Shown: in pieces, positions 26,969 through 37,283 of the stretch
Layout of the letters: each line of letters opens with the position of its first letter
Position numbering within the stretch: position 1 is the first letter of the stretch
NCBI RefSeq assembly: GCF_001653135.1
Contig: NZ_BDDS01000002.1
Span: 1-64,000 of the forward strand
Reading direction: 5' to 3'
Origin: Pseudoalteromonas neustonica
GTDB taxonomy: Bacteria; Pseudomonadota; Gammaproteobacteria; Enterobacterales; Alteromonadaceae
DNA: 64,000 nucleotides
Position numbers and translations under genes: made by a program
The notes under the pieces: model-generated
Database searches by the model: none
What the model was told of the DNA's origin: nothing
Seen by the model: only the letters and a program-made list of their open reading frames with translations

Positions 26969-29900
26969 ATGCTAAATATTATTCAATCTAATCGTATGGA
27001 AGCACTCCAAGCGCAGTTTCATCACCTTTTAAGCGTTAACCCATTACAAAGCCCATTCGATAAAGAAGTGGTGTTGGTGCAATCGCCGGGTATGTCGCAG
27101 TGGCTTAAAATTGGCTTAAGCGAAAGTTTAGGAGTGGCGGCACAGGTAGACTTTCCGCTGCCGTCGAGTTTTATTTGGCAGTTGTATCAGCAATTATTGC
27201 CTAATGTACCAAAAGAGTCGGCTTTTAATAAGCCAAACCTTGCGTGGAAGCTGTTTGCCATTTTACCTAATTGCATAGATGAGCCATTATATTTACCGCT
27301 CAAAACCTATTTAGAAGGTGACATGGATGGTCAAAAAACCTTTGCCTTATGCGAAAAAATAGCCGATGTGTATGACCAATACTTAATGTATCGACCGCAC
27401 TGGATTGCCACATGGGATAGTGGTAAAGATGAGCTTGACGATGTTGATGTCGGTATTGCGCCGTGGCAGCCTGATCTGTGGCGAAAAATTGTTGCGCAAA
27501 GCAAAGCGCTTGATCAAAGCCAATTTCATCGTGCGAATATGCAGGGACAGTTACTAGCCGCGCTTGAAAAAATGGACAGCCGTTTATTACCAAAGCGGAT
27601 TAGCTTATTTGGTATTTCTGCAATTGCCAGTTCACAGCTCGACGTGTTTGATGCATTGAGTAAAAAAACCGAGGTTTTTTTATTCTTCTTTAATCCCAGT
27701 GAGCATTACTGGGGCGATATTATTGATGAAAAAACGGCGGCAAAAATTGCAGCTAAATATGCAAAAATGCCCCTGCTCGAAGCACAGCAAAAAAAGCATA
27801 CCCAACCAGATGAAGATTATTATTTTATCGGCAACCCCTTGCTTTCATCGTGGGGAAAGCTGGGTCGCGATTATTTTGAGCAACTCATTCAACGCGATGC
27901 CCGTTGGATAGATGGCTTTATAGACGTATTTGACAACACCTTACTTGGGCAAGTACAAAGTGAAATTTACCAGCTCGCATTTAAAGGTGAATCGCTCACT
28001 GATAATAAAGCGTGGTTTATAAACAACGAAGGTAAGTTGCCCGTTAGCACCAGCGACACCAGTATAACATTGAGTGATTGTCACACCCCGCTCAGAGAAG
28101 TTGAGCGACTGCACGATTATCTGCTTAATTTATTTAGTCAAAACCCTGCGCTGACACCAAAAGATATCATTGTAATGATGCCTGATGTAGGCACTTATAG
28201 CCCCTACATTGAAGCTGTATTTGGTGGCGCACAAGGTAGCCGATTTATTCCATATGCGCTTGCCGATTTAGCCATAGAGCAAGAAAAACCCGTACTCAGT
28301 TCATTTGCCAGTTTAGCTAATTTACCGTTTTCGCGCTTTGGCGTGTCAGATATTCTAGATTTATTACAAGTAACTCAAATAGCTGAAAAGTTCGCTGTCG
28401 AGCCGCATGAGTATGAGCAAATTCAATATTGGCTTGAGCGAGTAGGAGTGAAATGGGGGATTGATGCGCAGCACAAACACAGCTTTGACTTGCCAGCTAT
28501 TGATTTAAATACCTGGCAACATGGCCTAAATCGCTTATTACTGGGTATTGCGCAGCGAGATGAACAGTGCCCATTTAATGGAATATACAGTGCTGATGAA
28601 GTCGAAGGCATGGCGCTGGATACACTTAATAAATTAGTGCACTTTATTGATGTACTTCAGCGTTTTAAAGTATTACTTACCCCTGATGATACATTAACCA
28701 ACAAAGCCCATATTCTTAATGAATTGCTTGCGAGTATTTACGAAAGTGAAAGTGACGACAGCTGGGATTTACTGGTGTTACAAAGTGTTCTTGAGTCATT
28801 GCAAAAGCACCATGAAAATGGTGATTACACGAACAATGTTTCGCAGCGGATAGTGAGCTACTTAATTAAGCAAGGCATACAAGAAAAAGGCGTAGGCCAG
28901 CGGTTTTTAGTAGGCCAAGTAAACTTTTGTACATTAATGCCGATGCGGGCTGTGCCTTTTAAAGTGGTGTGCATGTTAGGGTTAAATGACGCCGACTACC
29001 CGCGGTCAGTGCAACCGATTGGTTTTGATTTAGTACCTTACTCTAAAAAGCAAAAAGGTGACCGATCACGTAAATTGGATGATCGCTACCTGTTTTTAGA
29101 AGCGTTACTGAGCGCCCGCGATAATTTATATATGAGCTATATTGGTCGTTCGTGTTTTGATAACCAACCACGTATGCCATCAACCTTGGTCAGCGAGCTG
29201 TTAGAGTACATAGGCCGTAGTTTTGAATTTGACGAACCCTCAGCACACACATTGCCCGAGTGCTTGATCAGCAAACAGCATTTACAGCCATTTAATAGTC
29301 AGTATTATCAAGTGAATGCTGTTGGTGATGAAAATGCAGGCAAGAGTGTACTGTCAAATCACAGCTATAATCCTGTATGGCTACCAGCCCAAGCAATTGC
29401 GCCACAGCCCGTTACAGCGCTTGATATTAGCCCGCCTGATGTGCTTGAACTGGACGCGTTTATTCGCAGTGTTTGTAACGCCCAAGAGAGTTTTTACCAA
29501 CAAAGCTTAGGCCTGCGTTTACCGCAATTTAACGAAGTTGCCAAAGACGAAGAACCGTTTAGTTTAGATGCGTTAAGACGGTACTTTTATTTAGATGAAA
29601 TACTCGAAGCCGCGATCTTTGAACAACCCCTGTGCCGTCAGCAAATATTGCAACGCGGTGAATTACCGCAAGCAAATGTGGGGGAGCTAATTTTTGAAAG
29701 CATGCAGCATCGTGTTGACGCACTTGCAGGACAGGTTAAAGAGCACATTAAAGGCGGAAATAACGAACCTATTGAAGTCGCGCTCATTCTAAATAATGGC
29801 AATACAGCGACTCAGTTACAAGGGTGGCTCAATCATGTTTATCAGCAAAAACAGGTGTTTTATCGCAGTGCCAGTATTAAAGCCAAAGACTTAATAAAAG

Positions 29901-30295
29901 GCTTTATTTATCATCTTGTAGCACAGTGTATGGATCAAGGTGTTGAAACCCTTTTATTGGGGCTTGATAAACAAATTAGCTTTGCACCTATAGATAAAGC
30001 CGACGCTTACCAATTATTGCAAGAGTGGTTTAGCTTGTATAGCGCACTGCGTAAAGAGCCCGTGGCGTTTTTTCCGGTCAGTGGTTATGAATACGTAAAA
30101 ACAGGCGGCGATATTAACAAAGCAATCAGTAAGTTTAGCCCACAATACATAGGGCGCGGCGAGGGCGAAAACCCTTACATTCGCTTAACCACGCAGTCAC
30201 TCACTGATTGCCAAGATGAATTTATACTTTGGAGCGATAAATTACTCGCCCCATTATTTGCACACGTAAAGGAGAGTGATTATGCAAGCGCTTAA
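26969..30295 (+). CDS. recC: exodeoxyribonuclease V subunit RecC
   Basis: The 1108-residue RecC recognises Chi and splits the duplex in the RecBCD helicase-nuclease that processes double-strand ends. It begins MLNIIQSNRMEALQAQFHHLL, the usual RecC opening. It also shows VQSPGMSQWLKIGLSE, DIIVMMPDVGTYSPYIEAVF and MPMRAVPFKVVCMLGLNDADYPR. The ATG at 26969 has AAGGA about 10 bases upstream; an earlier in-frame start at 26921 lacks support. It overlaps recB by 14 bp. The ptrA gene found between recC and recB in E. coli is absent. Confidence 0.95.
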   Translation: MLNIIQSNRMEALQAQFHHLLSVNPLQSPFDKEVVLVQSPGMSQWLKIGLSESLGVAAQVDFPLPSSFIWQLYQQLLPNVPKESAFNKPNLAWKLFAILPNCIDEPLYLPLKTYLEGDMDGQKTFALCEKIADVYDQYLMYRPHWIATWDSGKDELDDVDVGIAPWQPDLWRKIVAQSKALDQSQFHRANMQGQLLAALEKMDSRLLPKRISLFGISAIASSQLDVFDALSKKTEVFLFFFNPSEHYWGDIIDEKTAAKIAAKYAKMPLLEAQQKKHTQPDEDYYFIGNPLLSSWGKLGRDYFEQLIQRDARWIDGFIDVFDNTLLGQVQSEIYQLAFKGESLTDNKAWFINNEGKLPVSTSDTSITLSDCHTPLREVERLHDYLLNLFSQNPALTPKDIIVMMPDVGTYSPYIEAVFGGAQGSRFIPYALADLAIEQEKPVLSSFASLANLPFSRFGVSDILDLLQVTQIAEKFAVEPHEYEQIQYWLERVGVKWGIDAQHKHSFDLPAIDLNTWQHGLNRLLLGIAQRDEQCPFNGIYSADEVEGMALDTLNKLVHFIDVLQRFKVLLTPDDTLTNKAHILNELLASIYESESDDSWDLLVLQSVLESLQKHHENGDYTNNVSQRIVSYLIKQGIQEKGVGQRFLVGQVNFCTLMPMRAVPFKVVCMLGLNDADYPRSVQPIGFDLVPYSKKQKGDRSRKLDDRYLFLEALLSARDNLYMSYIGRSCFDNQPRMPSTLVSELLEYIGRSFEFDEPSAHTLPECLISKQHLQPFNSQYYQVNAVGDENAGKSVLSNHSYNPVWLPAQAIAPQPVTALDISPPDVLELDAFIRSVCNAQESFYQQSLGLRLPQFNEVAKDEEPFSLDALRRYFYLDEILEAAIFEQPLCRQQILQRGELPQANVGELIFESMQHRVDALAGQVKEHIKGGNNEPIEVALILNNGNTATQLQGWLNHVYQQKQVFYRSASIKAKDLIKGFIYHLVAQCMDQGVETLLLGLDKQISFAPIDKADAYQLLQEWFSLYSALRKEPVAFFPVSGYEYVKTGGDINKAISKFSPQYIGRGEGENPYIRLTTQSLTDCQDEFILWSDKLLAPLFAHVKESDYASA

Positions 30296-33200
30296 CCCAC
30301 TCACAATGCCACTTGCCGGACAAAGCTTGATTGAAGCCAGTGCTGGTACTGGTAAAACCTACACAATCACAGGTTTATATTTACGCTATTTATTAGGAAT
30401 GCAAATCGCGGATGACCCGCAATCTGCATTAAATACGCCTTTAAGTGTTGAGCAAATATTAGTAGTAACGTTTACTGATGCCGCCACCCAAGAAATAAAA
30501 GACCGAGTACGTTCACGCATTATCGCCGCCCGCGATGCATTACTTGGACAACACACCGATGACATGTTGATTAACGGTGTTATAGCCGTAATAGACGATA
30601 AACACCGTGCTTTTGATTTACTTGACGCTGCGGCTAAATCAATGGATGAGGCTGCCATATTTACCATTCATGGTTTTTGTCAGCGTATGTTAAAACAACA
30701 TGCGTTTGAATCGGGGGTTGCTTTTAACCTAGAGTTTATTTTAGATGAACGCGACATATTACTTGAAACTATTAAAGATTTTTGGCGTGCTTTTGTATAT
30801 CCACTCAATAAAGAAAAAACGGATGCCATTTTAGACATATTTGCCGCACCTGAATCGTTATTTAGTCAAGTCGCAAGTTTGCTTAATAAAGGCAATGCGC
30901 AGATCACCCCGCAAATAAAATTGGATGATGTGTGGCAAGCCCGCGAACACTATTTAGCAAAAGTGCCTAGCTTTAAAAAAGCATGCCTTGAAAGTGAATT
31001 TATAAATGCTGTTAAAAGCTCTGGTTTAAGTGGCTCAAAAACCCCCGCTCGAAAAGGTAGCCTAGCCGCACTTGAAGCATTTTGTATTGGTGATGACGAA
31101 TTTTTTGAATTTGGTACAAGCAAATACTCATTTGAGGTGTGGAGTACAGATAATTTAAGTGATGTAAGTAATTATAAAAAAAATCAGCCTTTGTTTTCCC
31201 ACCCGTTATTGATCCAATTTGATCAATTAGCGGCGCTCAATAACACGGTTAACTCAGGACTTGCCATTGCAATTGTTCAACATGCAGCAAGTTGGGTTAA
31301 AAAAGCCATTGTTAAACGTAAGCAAGAGCAAAGCGTTATTACCCCTGATGATTTACTAACAAATTTGCATGGCGCTCTAAATACAGAGCAGGGCGACGTA
31401 CTGGCACAAAAAATTGCCCAGTTGTTCCCTGTAGCAATGATTGATGAGTTTCAAGATACGGATCCAATTCAGTATGGTATTTTTAGCCATATTTATGCGC
31501 AGGAAAATACCACATTTGCGATGATTGGCGACCCTAAACAAGCTATTTATGGCTTTAGGGGCGCAGATATTTTTACTTACATAGGCGCAAAACACGCTGT
31601 TGATGCACATCAGCAATTTACGTTAGGTACAAATTACCGTTCTAGCCACGATGTGGTCGAAAGTGTTAATCGTTTATTTAGTAAATACGATAATAGCTTT
31701 ATTTATAATGACGCGATCCCGTTTAACCGTGTTGATGCACAAGGTAAGAAAGCCGAAAAATCATTTTTAATTGATGGACAACCAGCGACAGCATTTGAGT
31801 TTAGTGTATTTGTAGACACCGCTGCCGATGAAAAAAATAAACCGACTAACAAAGGGGTTGGGCAACATCACCTAGCGGCGCATTTTGCAAATAAAATAGT
31901 GTTGCTACTAACGCAGGCGCAAGAAGGGCGCGCATGCATAGGTAAAACGCCAATTACAGCCGCTGATATTTGTATTTTGGTGCGTGACCGTGTTGAAGCA
32001 CAAATAATGAAAAAAGCACTAAGTGATGCCAAAATTGCTAGCGTGTACTTATCCCGTGAAAGTGTGTTTAGCCAAGAATTAAGCCATCATTTACTTAACT
32101 TTTTATCAGCGTTACATGGCCAGTATGATGAGTCACTTCTGCGAGGCGTGTTAGCAGGACCGCTATTTTGCCTAAGTTATAACGATATTTATGCATTGGC
32201 TGATGATGAAGCGCAATGGCAAGAGCACTTAAACTTTTTTGCGCAATTGAGTCTTATTTGGCACAAACAAGGCGCGATGGCGATGCTTGAACGGTTGTTA
32301 ACGCATAATCAGCTCAGCGCCAAATGGCAAGGCTTAGGGTATAACGTTGAACGCTGGCTTACCGACTTTCGCCACTTAGGCGAAATACTTCAGCAAAAAC
32401 AAATTGAGCTTGAAGGGACATTGCGTTTATTGCGCTGGTTTGCACAAAAGGTGAGTCAACAAGACGGTGAAGCGGTTCAAGTTCGTCTTGAAAGCGACGC
32501 TAATTTAGTAAAAATAGTCACTATGCATGCGTCAAAAGGGCTTGAATATCCACTGGTCTTTATGCCTTTTGCAAGCGGTTACCGCGAAACAAAAGACGCG
32601 CTTTATCATAAAGAGGGTCAACTCATTTATGATTTAAGTAAAAATGACGATGCGTTACAAGAAGCTGAAAAAGAGCGCCTAGCGGAAGATTTACGCTTGT
32701 TATATGTGGCATTAACACGCGCTGTTCATTATTGTGCAATTGGTATGTACAACTTAGGGCAAGGGCAAAGCAGTCGTTTGGCCATTCAAAGTAGCTCATT
32801 AGGGCATGTACTATTTGCCGGGCTTGATATAACGAGCAGTTTAGTGTGGCGGACACATTTAAATGAGTTTTGCGAACAAAATAGCGCGATGCACTATGCG
32901 CAATTTACCAGTGAAGAACTACAAACACAGGGCACACTGACGCTTTTATCAAGCGAGCTTGAAGGGCAAACACTTGAAGTAAACCATGTTCGTGCAACCA
33001 TAGAGCGTGATTGGCGAGCAACCAGCTTTAGTGCATTGAGTTTTAAAAAGCATAGCGACCACATTGCCCCAGGGCGCAGTGATGAAGATCATGAAACAGA
33101 CGACTTTGCATCGCAGCTACTTGATGCGCAAACTGAGATTCAATCACCGTATAGTTTTCCTAAAGGGGCAAAACCAGGTAGTTGTTTACATGAAATTTTT

Positions 33201-33911
33201 GAGCAAATTGATTTTACTAGCCCAGAGCAGCACCCGTTAAATGATGAGCAAGATTTAGCGCAAGTAGTCGCGCGCAGCTTAGATAAATACCATATTAGCG
33301 AGCAGTGGCAACATACCACTGAACAATGGATACTCAATGCGTTAAATTGCCCGCTTAACAACACTGGGTTAAGTTTAAGCACGTTGTCACCAAACCAATG
33401 CCTTGTAGAAATGGAGTTTAACTTACCGCTTAGTAGTTTAAGTGCAAAAAGTTTAAACGAGGTCCTCATTAAGCACTTTGGTTTTACCCAAAGCAGGCTT
33501 GATTTTTATCATGTAAAAGGGTTACTCAAAGGCTTTGTCGATTTAATTTTTTGCCATAACGAGCAGTATTATATTTTAGATTACAAATCAAATTACTTAG
33601 GCAGTGAACCCAGTGATTATGAGCAAGACTCGCTTGAGCAAGCGATGAGGAGCCACCAATACCATTTACAGTACTTAATATACACGGTGGCATTGCATCG
33701 ACTCCTCAAACAGCGTATTGCCAATTATTCGATTGAAACGCATTTAGGCGGCGTATATTACACCTTCTTGCGAGGCATGAGTGACGGCAAAGGCGTGTAT
33801 TTTAAAAAGCTTACAACCGAGCAAGTACTTATTCTTGATGGGCTTTTCAGTCAAGGTACGTTACAAGCTAATGTGAATAATCAAGTCGCCAGTGAAGGAG
33901 AGCAGCTATGA
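30282..33911 (+). CDS. recB: exodeoxyribonuclease V subunit RecB
   Basis: The 1209-residue SF1A helicase-nuclease has Walker A EASAGTGKT at residues 18-26, VVTFTDAATQEIKDRVR, the DEFQDTDPIQY Walker B motif near 390, GDPKQAIYGFRGAD, and TMHASKGLEYPLVFMP. The C-terminal nuclease domain has DYKSNYLG near residue 1100, whose Asp and Lys are catalytic. ATG 30282 with GGAG at 7 bases is the start; GTG 30276 is in frame. It overlaps both recC and recD, so the three subunits are translated together. Confidence 0.96.
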   Translation: MQALNPLTMPLAGQSLIEASAGTGKTYTITGLYLRYLLGMQIADDPQSALNTPLSVEQILVVTFTDAATQEIKDRVRSRIIAARDALLGQHTDDMLINGVIAVIDDKHRAFDLLDAAAKSMDEAAIFTIHGFCQRMLKQHAFESGVAFNLEFILDERDILLETIKDFWRAFVYPLNKEKTDAILDIFAAPESLFSQVASLLNKGNAQITPQIKLDDVWQAREHYLAKVPSFKKACLESEFINAVKSSGLSGSKTPARKGSLAALEAFCIGDDEFFEFGTSKYSFEVWSTDNLSDVSNYKKNQPLFSHPLLIQFDQLAALNNTVNSGLAIAIVQHAASWVKKAIVKRKQEQSVITPDDLLTNLHGALNTEQGDVLAQKIAQLFPVAMIDEFQDTDPIQYGIFSHIYAQENTTFAMIGDPKQAIYGFRGADIFTYIGAKHAVDAHQQFTLGTNYRSSHDVVESVNRLFSKYDNSFIYNDAIPFNRVDAQGKKAEKSFLIDGQPATAFEFSVFVDTAADEKNKPTNKGVGQHHLAAHFANKIVLLLTQAQEGRACIGKTPITAADICILVRDRVEAQIMKKALSDAKIASVYLSRESVFSQELSHHLLNFLSALHGQYDESLLRGVLAGPLFCLSYNDIYALADDEAQWQEHLNFFAQLSLIWHKQGAMAMLERLLTHNQLSAKWQGLGYNVERWLTDFRHLGEILQQKQIELEGTLRLLRWFAQKVSQQDGEAVQVRLESDANLVKIVTMHASKGLEYPLVFMPFASGYRETKDALYHKEGQLIYDLSKNDDALQEAEKERLAEDLRLLYVALTRAVHYCAIGMYNLGQGQSSRLAIQSSSLGHVLFAGLDITSSLVWRTHLNEFCEQNSAMHYAQFTSEELQTQGTLTLLSSELEGQTLEVNHVRATIERDWRATSFSALSFKKHSDHIAPGRSDEDHETDDFASQLLDAQTEIQSPYSFPKGAKPGSCLHEIFEQIDFTSPEQHPLNDEQDLAQVVARSLDKYHISEQWQHTTEQWILNALNCPLNNTGLSLSTLSPNQCLVEMEFNLPLSSLSAKSLNEVLIKHFGFTQSRLDFYHVKGLLKGFVDLIFCHNEQYYILDYKSNYLGSEPSDYEQDSLEQAMRSHQYHLQYLIYTVALHRLLKQRIANYSIETHLGGVYYTFLRGMSDGKGVYFKKLTTEQVLILDGLFSQGTLQANVNNQVASEGEQL

Positions 33912-35860
33912 GTCAACTGACTACTGAACGTTCAAGCGCTGAGGTGCAAACAGTCCCCCTACTTGATTACTTATTAGATGAAAATCGTATTCGTATGGTC
34001 GATATAAAACTGGCAGATTTACTGTGTGATGCGATACAAGAGCAGGGTAAAACAGATGCGTATTATCTTATTTTGTTATTGTGCTTATCTGGGCAAAGTC
34101 AGCACAGCTGCCTAGATCTAACAGGTATTGACTGGCGAAACCCATTTAATTTACGCCAAAGTGACTTTACCAAACTAGCGGGAACAATCCCTGATCGAGT
34201 CAGCCCATTTAGTGACGACTTCACTACAGAATCTGCTTTACAGTGCCTGCAAAATCATCAAAGTGTCGGCGATGATAAACCACTGAAATTACTTCAGCAG
34301 CGGCTATATTTTTCGCGTTTAGCAGGGTATGAACACACCTTAGCCTCACGTTTGCTAACACTGAGTGAACGTGAAATTGATATTGATAATCAGTCGCTTA
34401 CTCGGCTACTCAGTGATTACTTTCCTATACAATCAGCACCCAAAGAGGGACTCGATTGGCAAAAAGTGGCCTGTGCAATGGCCGCTACCAAAGGCTTTAG
34501 TGTGATCACCGGCGGTCCTGGTACAGGTAAAACCACCACAGTCACCAAGCTACTGGCAATTTTACAATCGCTTTACCAAAGTGCGCCGCTGAGTATTAAG
34601 CTGGTGGCGCCTACAGGTAAAGCCGCCGCACGATTGAGCGAATCAATTTTAGGTGCAAAACAGCAGCTTAAAGATGTGATCCCCGCAGCTGTTGAGCCGC
34701 TTATCCCTGAAAGCGCGCAAACAATTCACCGTTTGCTCGGCGTAAAACCTTTTACGAATAAATTTAGGCATAATAGGAAAAACCCTTTGCACTTAGATGT
34801 GTTGATCATTGATGAAGCGTCGATGGTTGATTTATCGCTAATGGCAAAGTTAATTGAAGCCTTACCAAATCACGCGCGCTTAATTTTACTAGGTGACAAA
34901 GATCAGTTAGCCTCCGTTGATACCGGCAGTGTTATGAGCGATTTATGCCAAGGTTTAGTGCTTGGTCAAACACCAAACTACTCACAAGCGCGCTGCGCTG
35001 AATTAAATAATGTGTGTTTTGATAACGAACCACAATTAACTGGTGGCAAGAGTGAATTTAAATTGGCCGATTGCATTGCATTTTTACAGCACAGCTATCG
35101 TTTTACAGCGCAAAGTGGCATTGGTCAGTTGGCTTTGGCTGTTAATACCAATAACAGCGGTAAGCTTAAGTATGTAGAACAGGAGATTAATAGTGGCCAG
35201 TTTAATGATGTGATTTTAGATTATGACATAGTCAGTAAACCTGTTGAAAAGCTAGTACAAAGCGCTGCCAGTAAATACGCTCATTACCTTACGCTGATAA
35301 AAGAGCAGGCAAGCCCTGTCGAGATCCATAAAGCATTTGCAAGTTATCAGCTTTTAGCCGCAGTGCGCGAGGGCGATTATGGTGTTAATACATTAAATCA
35401 GCGTATTGAAAAGCAACTACATCTCCAAGGGCTGATCAATGTACACCCAAATCAACGGCATTACGTGGGTATGCCCATTATGATTGCGCAAAATGACTAC
35501 CAACTTAAGCTATTTAACGGCGATATTGGTATTTTACTTTTGGATGAAAGTGAGCAACTCAAAGCGGTATTTATTGATGAGCAAGGAAATCAACGCGCAT
35601 TTTCACCTGCCAGACTCCCAGCCCACGATAAAGTATATGTAATGACGATTCATAAATCACAAGGATCTGAGTTTGCTTACACCGCCATGGTCCTGCCGCC
35701 AGAGAACCAAGCCACAGCGGGTATTAACCGTCAACTAGTTTATACCGGCATCACCCGCGCTAAAAACACCTTCGAGCTGGTGGCCGACAAAAAAGTACTG
35801 CTCAAAGCCATGGCTAAATCAGTGAGTCGGGCATCAGGGTTGTATGAGCGGTTAAAGTAA
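33908..35860 (+). CDS. recD: exodeoxyribonuclease V subunit RecD
   Basis: The 650-residue 5'-3' SF1B helicase of RecBCD has Walker A TGGPGTGKTTT near residue 200, LVAPTGKAAARL, LIIDEASMVDLSLM, LLGDKDQLASVDTG, and the C-terminal TIHKSQGSEF plus LVYTGITRAK. ATG 33908 overlaps the recB stop by 4 bp. It is the last gene of recCBD; no clear terminator follows. Confidence 0.96.
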   Translation: MSQLTTERSSAEVQTVPLLDYLLDENRIRMVDIKLADLLCDAIQEQGKTDAYYLILLLCLSGQSQHSCLDLTGIDWRNPFNLRQSDFTKLAGTIPDRVSPFSDDFTTESALQCLQNHQSVGDDKPLKLLQQRLYFSRLAGYEHTLASRLLTLSEREIDIDNQSLTRLLSDYFPIQSAPKEGLDWQKVACAMAATKGFSVITGGPGTGKTTTVTKLLAILQSLYQSAPLSIKLVAPTGKAAARLSESILGAKQQLKDVIPAAVEPLIPESAQTIHRLLGVKPFTNKFRHNRKNPLHLDVLIIDEASMVDLSLMAKLIEALPNHARLILLGDKDQLASVDTGSVMSDLCQGLVLGQTPNYSQARCAELNNVCFDNEPQLTGGKSEFKLADCIAFLQHSYRFTAQSGIGQLALAVNTNNSGKLKYVEQEINSGQFNDVILDYDIVSKPVEKLVQSAASKYAHYLTLIKEQASPVEIHKAFASYQLLAAVREGDYGVNTLNQRIEKQLHLQGLINVHPNQRHYVGMPIMIAQNDYQLKLFNGDIGILLLDESEQLKAVFIDEQGNQRAFSPARLPAHDKVYVMTIHKSQGSEFAYTAMVLPPENQATAGINRQLVYTGITRAKNTFELVADKKVLLKAMAKSVSRASGLYERLK

Positions 35861-36009
35861 AGCGGTAAATTTGGCTCGCGTTGAATTGATAGCTTAAGAA
35901 CCTGCTTTAGCTGTGATTGTGCGATGTTTAATTTATTGAGTTAAAGGGCTTGCTAGAATGCTTATTATCCGGTGAATTTATCATTTTTAAGTTATTTTTA
36001 AAGGAGTAT

Positions 36010-36348
36010 GTGCTTATCAAAATTTTAGGCTGGTTTTCAATAGTTATTGCAATTCTTGCTTTGGCACCAAGTTTTGTACCAGGGGCAATGTCATTATTCG
36101 CTTTTTACCTATCTCTGGTGATGTTAGTTACCTCAATAGCAACAATTAAGCGCACTGGTGATTTTTACTTCAAAACGACCGCCATAGTAGTGTGTGTTGG
36201 GATGTTAATTATTAATGATTACATTCGTTTATTCGGTTCGTTTTCACACGCTACGTGGGGGGAGAAGCTTGGTATGTATGCTTTTTATATGGTCATTTAT
36301 ATTATTGGTTTTCTTAAAGTTAAAAGATGCTCGAAGCCAATAAAATAG
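36010..36348 (+). CDS. small hypothetical membrane protein
   Basis: The product is about 112 residues with four predicted helices (WFSIVIAILALAPSFV, FAFYLSLVMLVTSIA, TTAIVVCVGMLIIND, LGMYAFYMVIYIIGFL) and a basic tail. The frame opens at 35950, but I favour GTG 36010, which has AAGGAG directly upstream, although the spacing of 3 bases is short. No family is recognised. The flanking DNA is non-coding, and the mobile-element patch begins soon after. Confidence 0.55.
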   Translation: MLIKILGWFSIVIAILALAPSFVPGAMSLFAFYLSLVMLVTSIATIKRTGDFYFKTTAIVVCVGMLIINDYIRLFGSFSHATWGEKLGMYAFYMVIYIIGFLKVKRCSKPIK

Positions 36349-36488
36349 GAACAAATTCAGAATTTGCATTGATGTTAAGTTGACCTTGCAGGTTAAGCTT
36401 TAGCTTAAAAACTTTCGGGATAAATCCGGACCTATAGCACAGCATAGCCTGTAGATGCTGGCTCGTTATATTTCATAGAGGGTATAAG

Positions 36489-37046
36489 ATGAACTTCCCA
36501 GAGTTAGAAACATCTCGTTTAATGCTTACTCAGCTGTCAGGGGATGATAGTCAGGGTTTATTAGATATTTTTTCAGATAAAAGCGTCACTAAGTTCTACG
36601 ATATAGACACTTATGATTCACTAGGGCAATCCTTAAAATTAATTGAATTCTTCAACAATCGCTTTATTGAAGGTGTGGGTATTCGTTGGGGCATTCGCAG
36701 AAAAGATACCGGAAAGTTAATTGGTACTTGCGGCTTTAATTCATGGAACCAAAAGATGAAAAATGCGGGGATAGGCTACGAGTTATCTTCCAAGCATTGG
36801 GGTTATGGCTATGCTACGCAAGCCTTGCACAAGATTATTGATTCGGCCTTTTCTGATCAGCTACCATTTGGTGAACTTTATAGAGTTCAAGCCGAGACTA
36901 TGCTTGGTAATGGTGCGTCAGAATCTGTATTAAAAAAGCTTGGCTTTAAAGAGGAAGGTATCCGTAGGGCAAGTGGCTACTGGAAGAATGAATATCATGA
37001 CTTAAAATGCTATGGATTATTGAAGCCTGAGTTTAGGGTCAGTTGA
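36489..37046 (+). CDS. GNAT acetyltransferase (RimJ/RimL type), 3' end supplied by a MITE
   Basis: The 185-residue N-acetyltransferase starts with the RimL-like LETSRLMLTQLSGDD. It carries IGTCGFNSWNQKMKNAGIGYEL and SKHWGYGYATQAL (acetyl-CoA loop), and RVQAETMLGNGASESVLKKLGFKEEGIRR near the end. It probably acetylates an amine on a protein terminus or small molecule. GAGGGTA is upstream of the ATG. The last three codons and stop (FRVS*) lie at and in the left end of MITE-A copy 3, so the original C-terminus has been replaced or trimmed. Confidence 0.88.
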   Translation: MNFPELETSRLMLTQLSGDDSQGLLDIFSDKSVTKFYDIDTYDSLGQSLKLIEFFNNRFIEGVGIRWGIRRKDTGKLIGTCGFNSWNQKMKNAGIGYELSSKHWGYGYATQALHKIIDSAFSDQLPFGELYRVQAETMLGNGASESVLKKLGFKEEGIRRASGYWKNEYHDLKCYGLLKPEFRVS

Positions 37047-37283
37047 CCTTTGCGGATTAAAATTCGTTCAACCGCGGGGCGAGGTTTGTAACCTAGTGGG
37101 CTAAGTAAAAACCGAGCAACAAAGAGTTGATTGTCCCTAGAAAGAACCCAGAGGGCAGCGCATGTTTGGCATTTATACTGCGTTATCGCCTATTTATGGG
37201 GAACAACCACACTACATAGGCGCTGCCTTGCCTAAATACCAAACATACTGCTGCAAAATCAATCACGAAAGGTCAACACGCCC
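37036..37283. mobile_element. MITE-A copy 3 (248 bp)
   Basis: It starts GGGTCAGTTGACCTTT and ends with the inverted AAAGGTCAACACGCCC, flanked by TA on both sides. Much of the interior equals copy 1, including GGCAGCGCATGTTTGG and TAGGCGCTGCCTTGCC, which could pair with each other in RNA. It separates the intact GNAT gene from its partial duplicate, and its two ends appear to come from different insertion sites. Confidence 0.8.

Noticed and set aside
26969..35860. Chi-like or defence-island context for recCBD
   Set aside because: The genes are ordinary core RecBCD; no linked defence genes are present and Chi of this genus cannot be deduced here.
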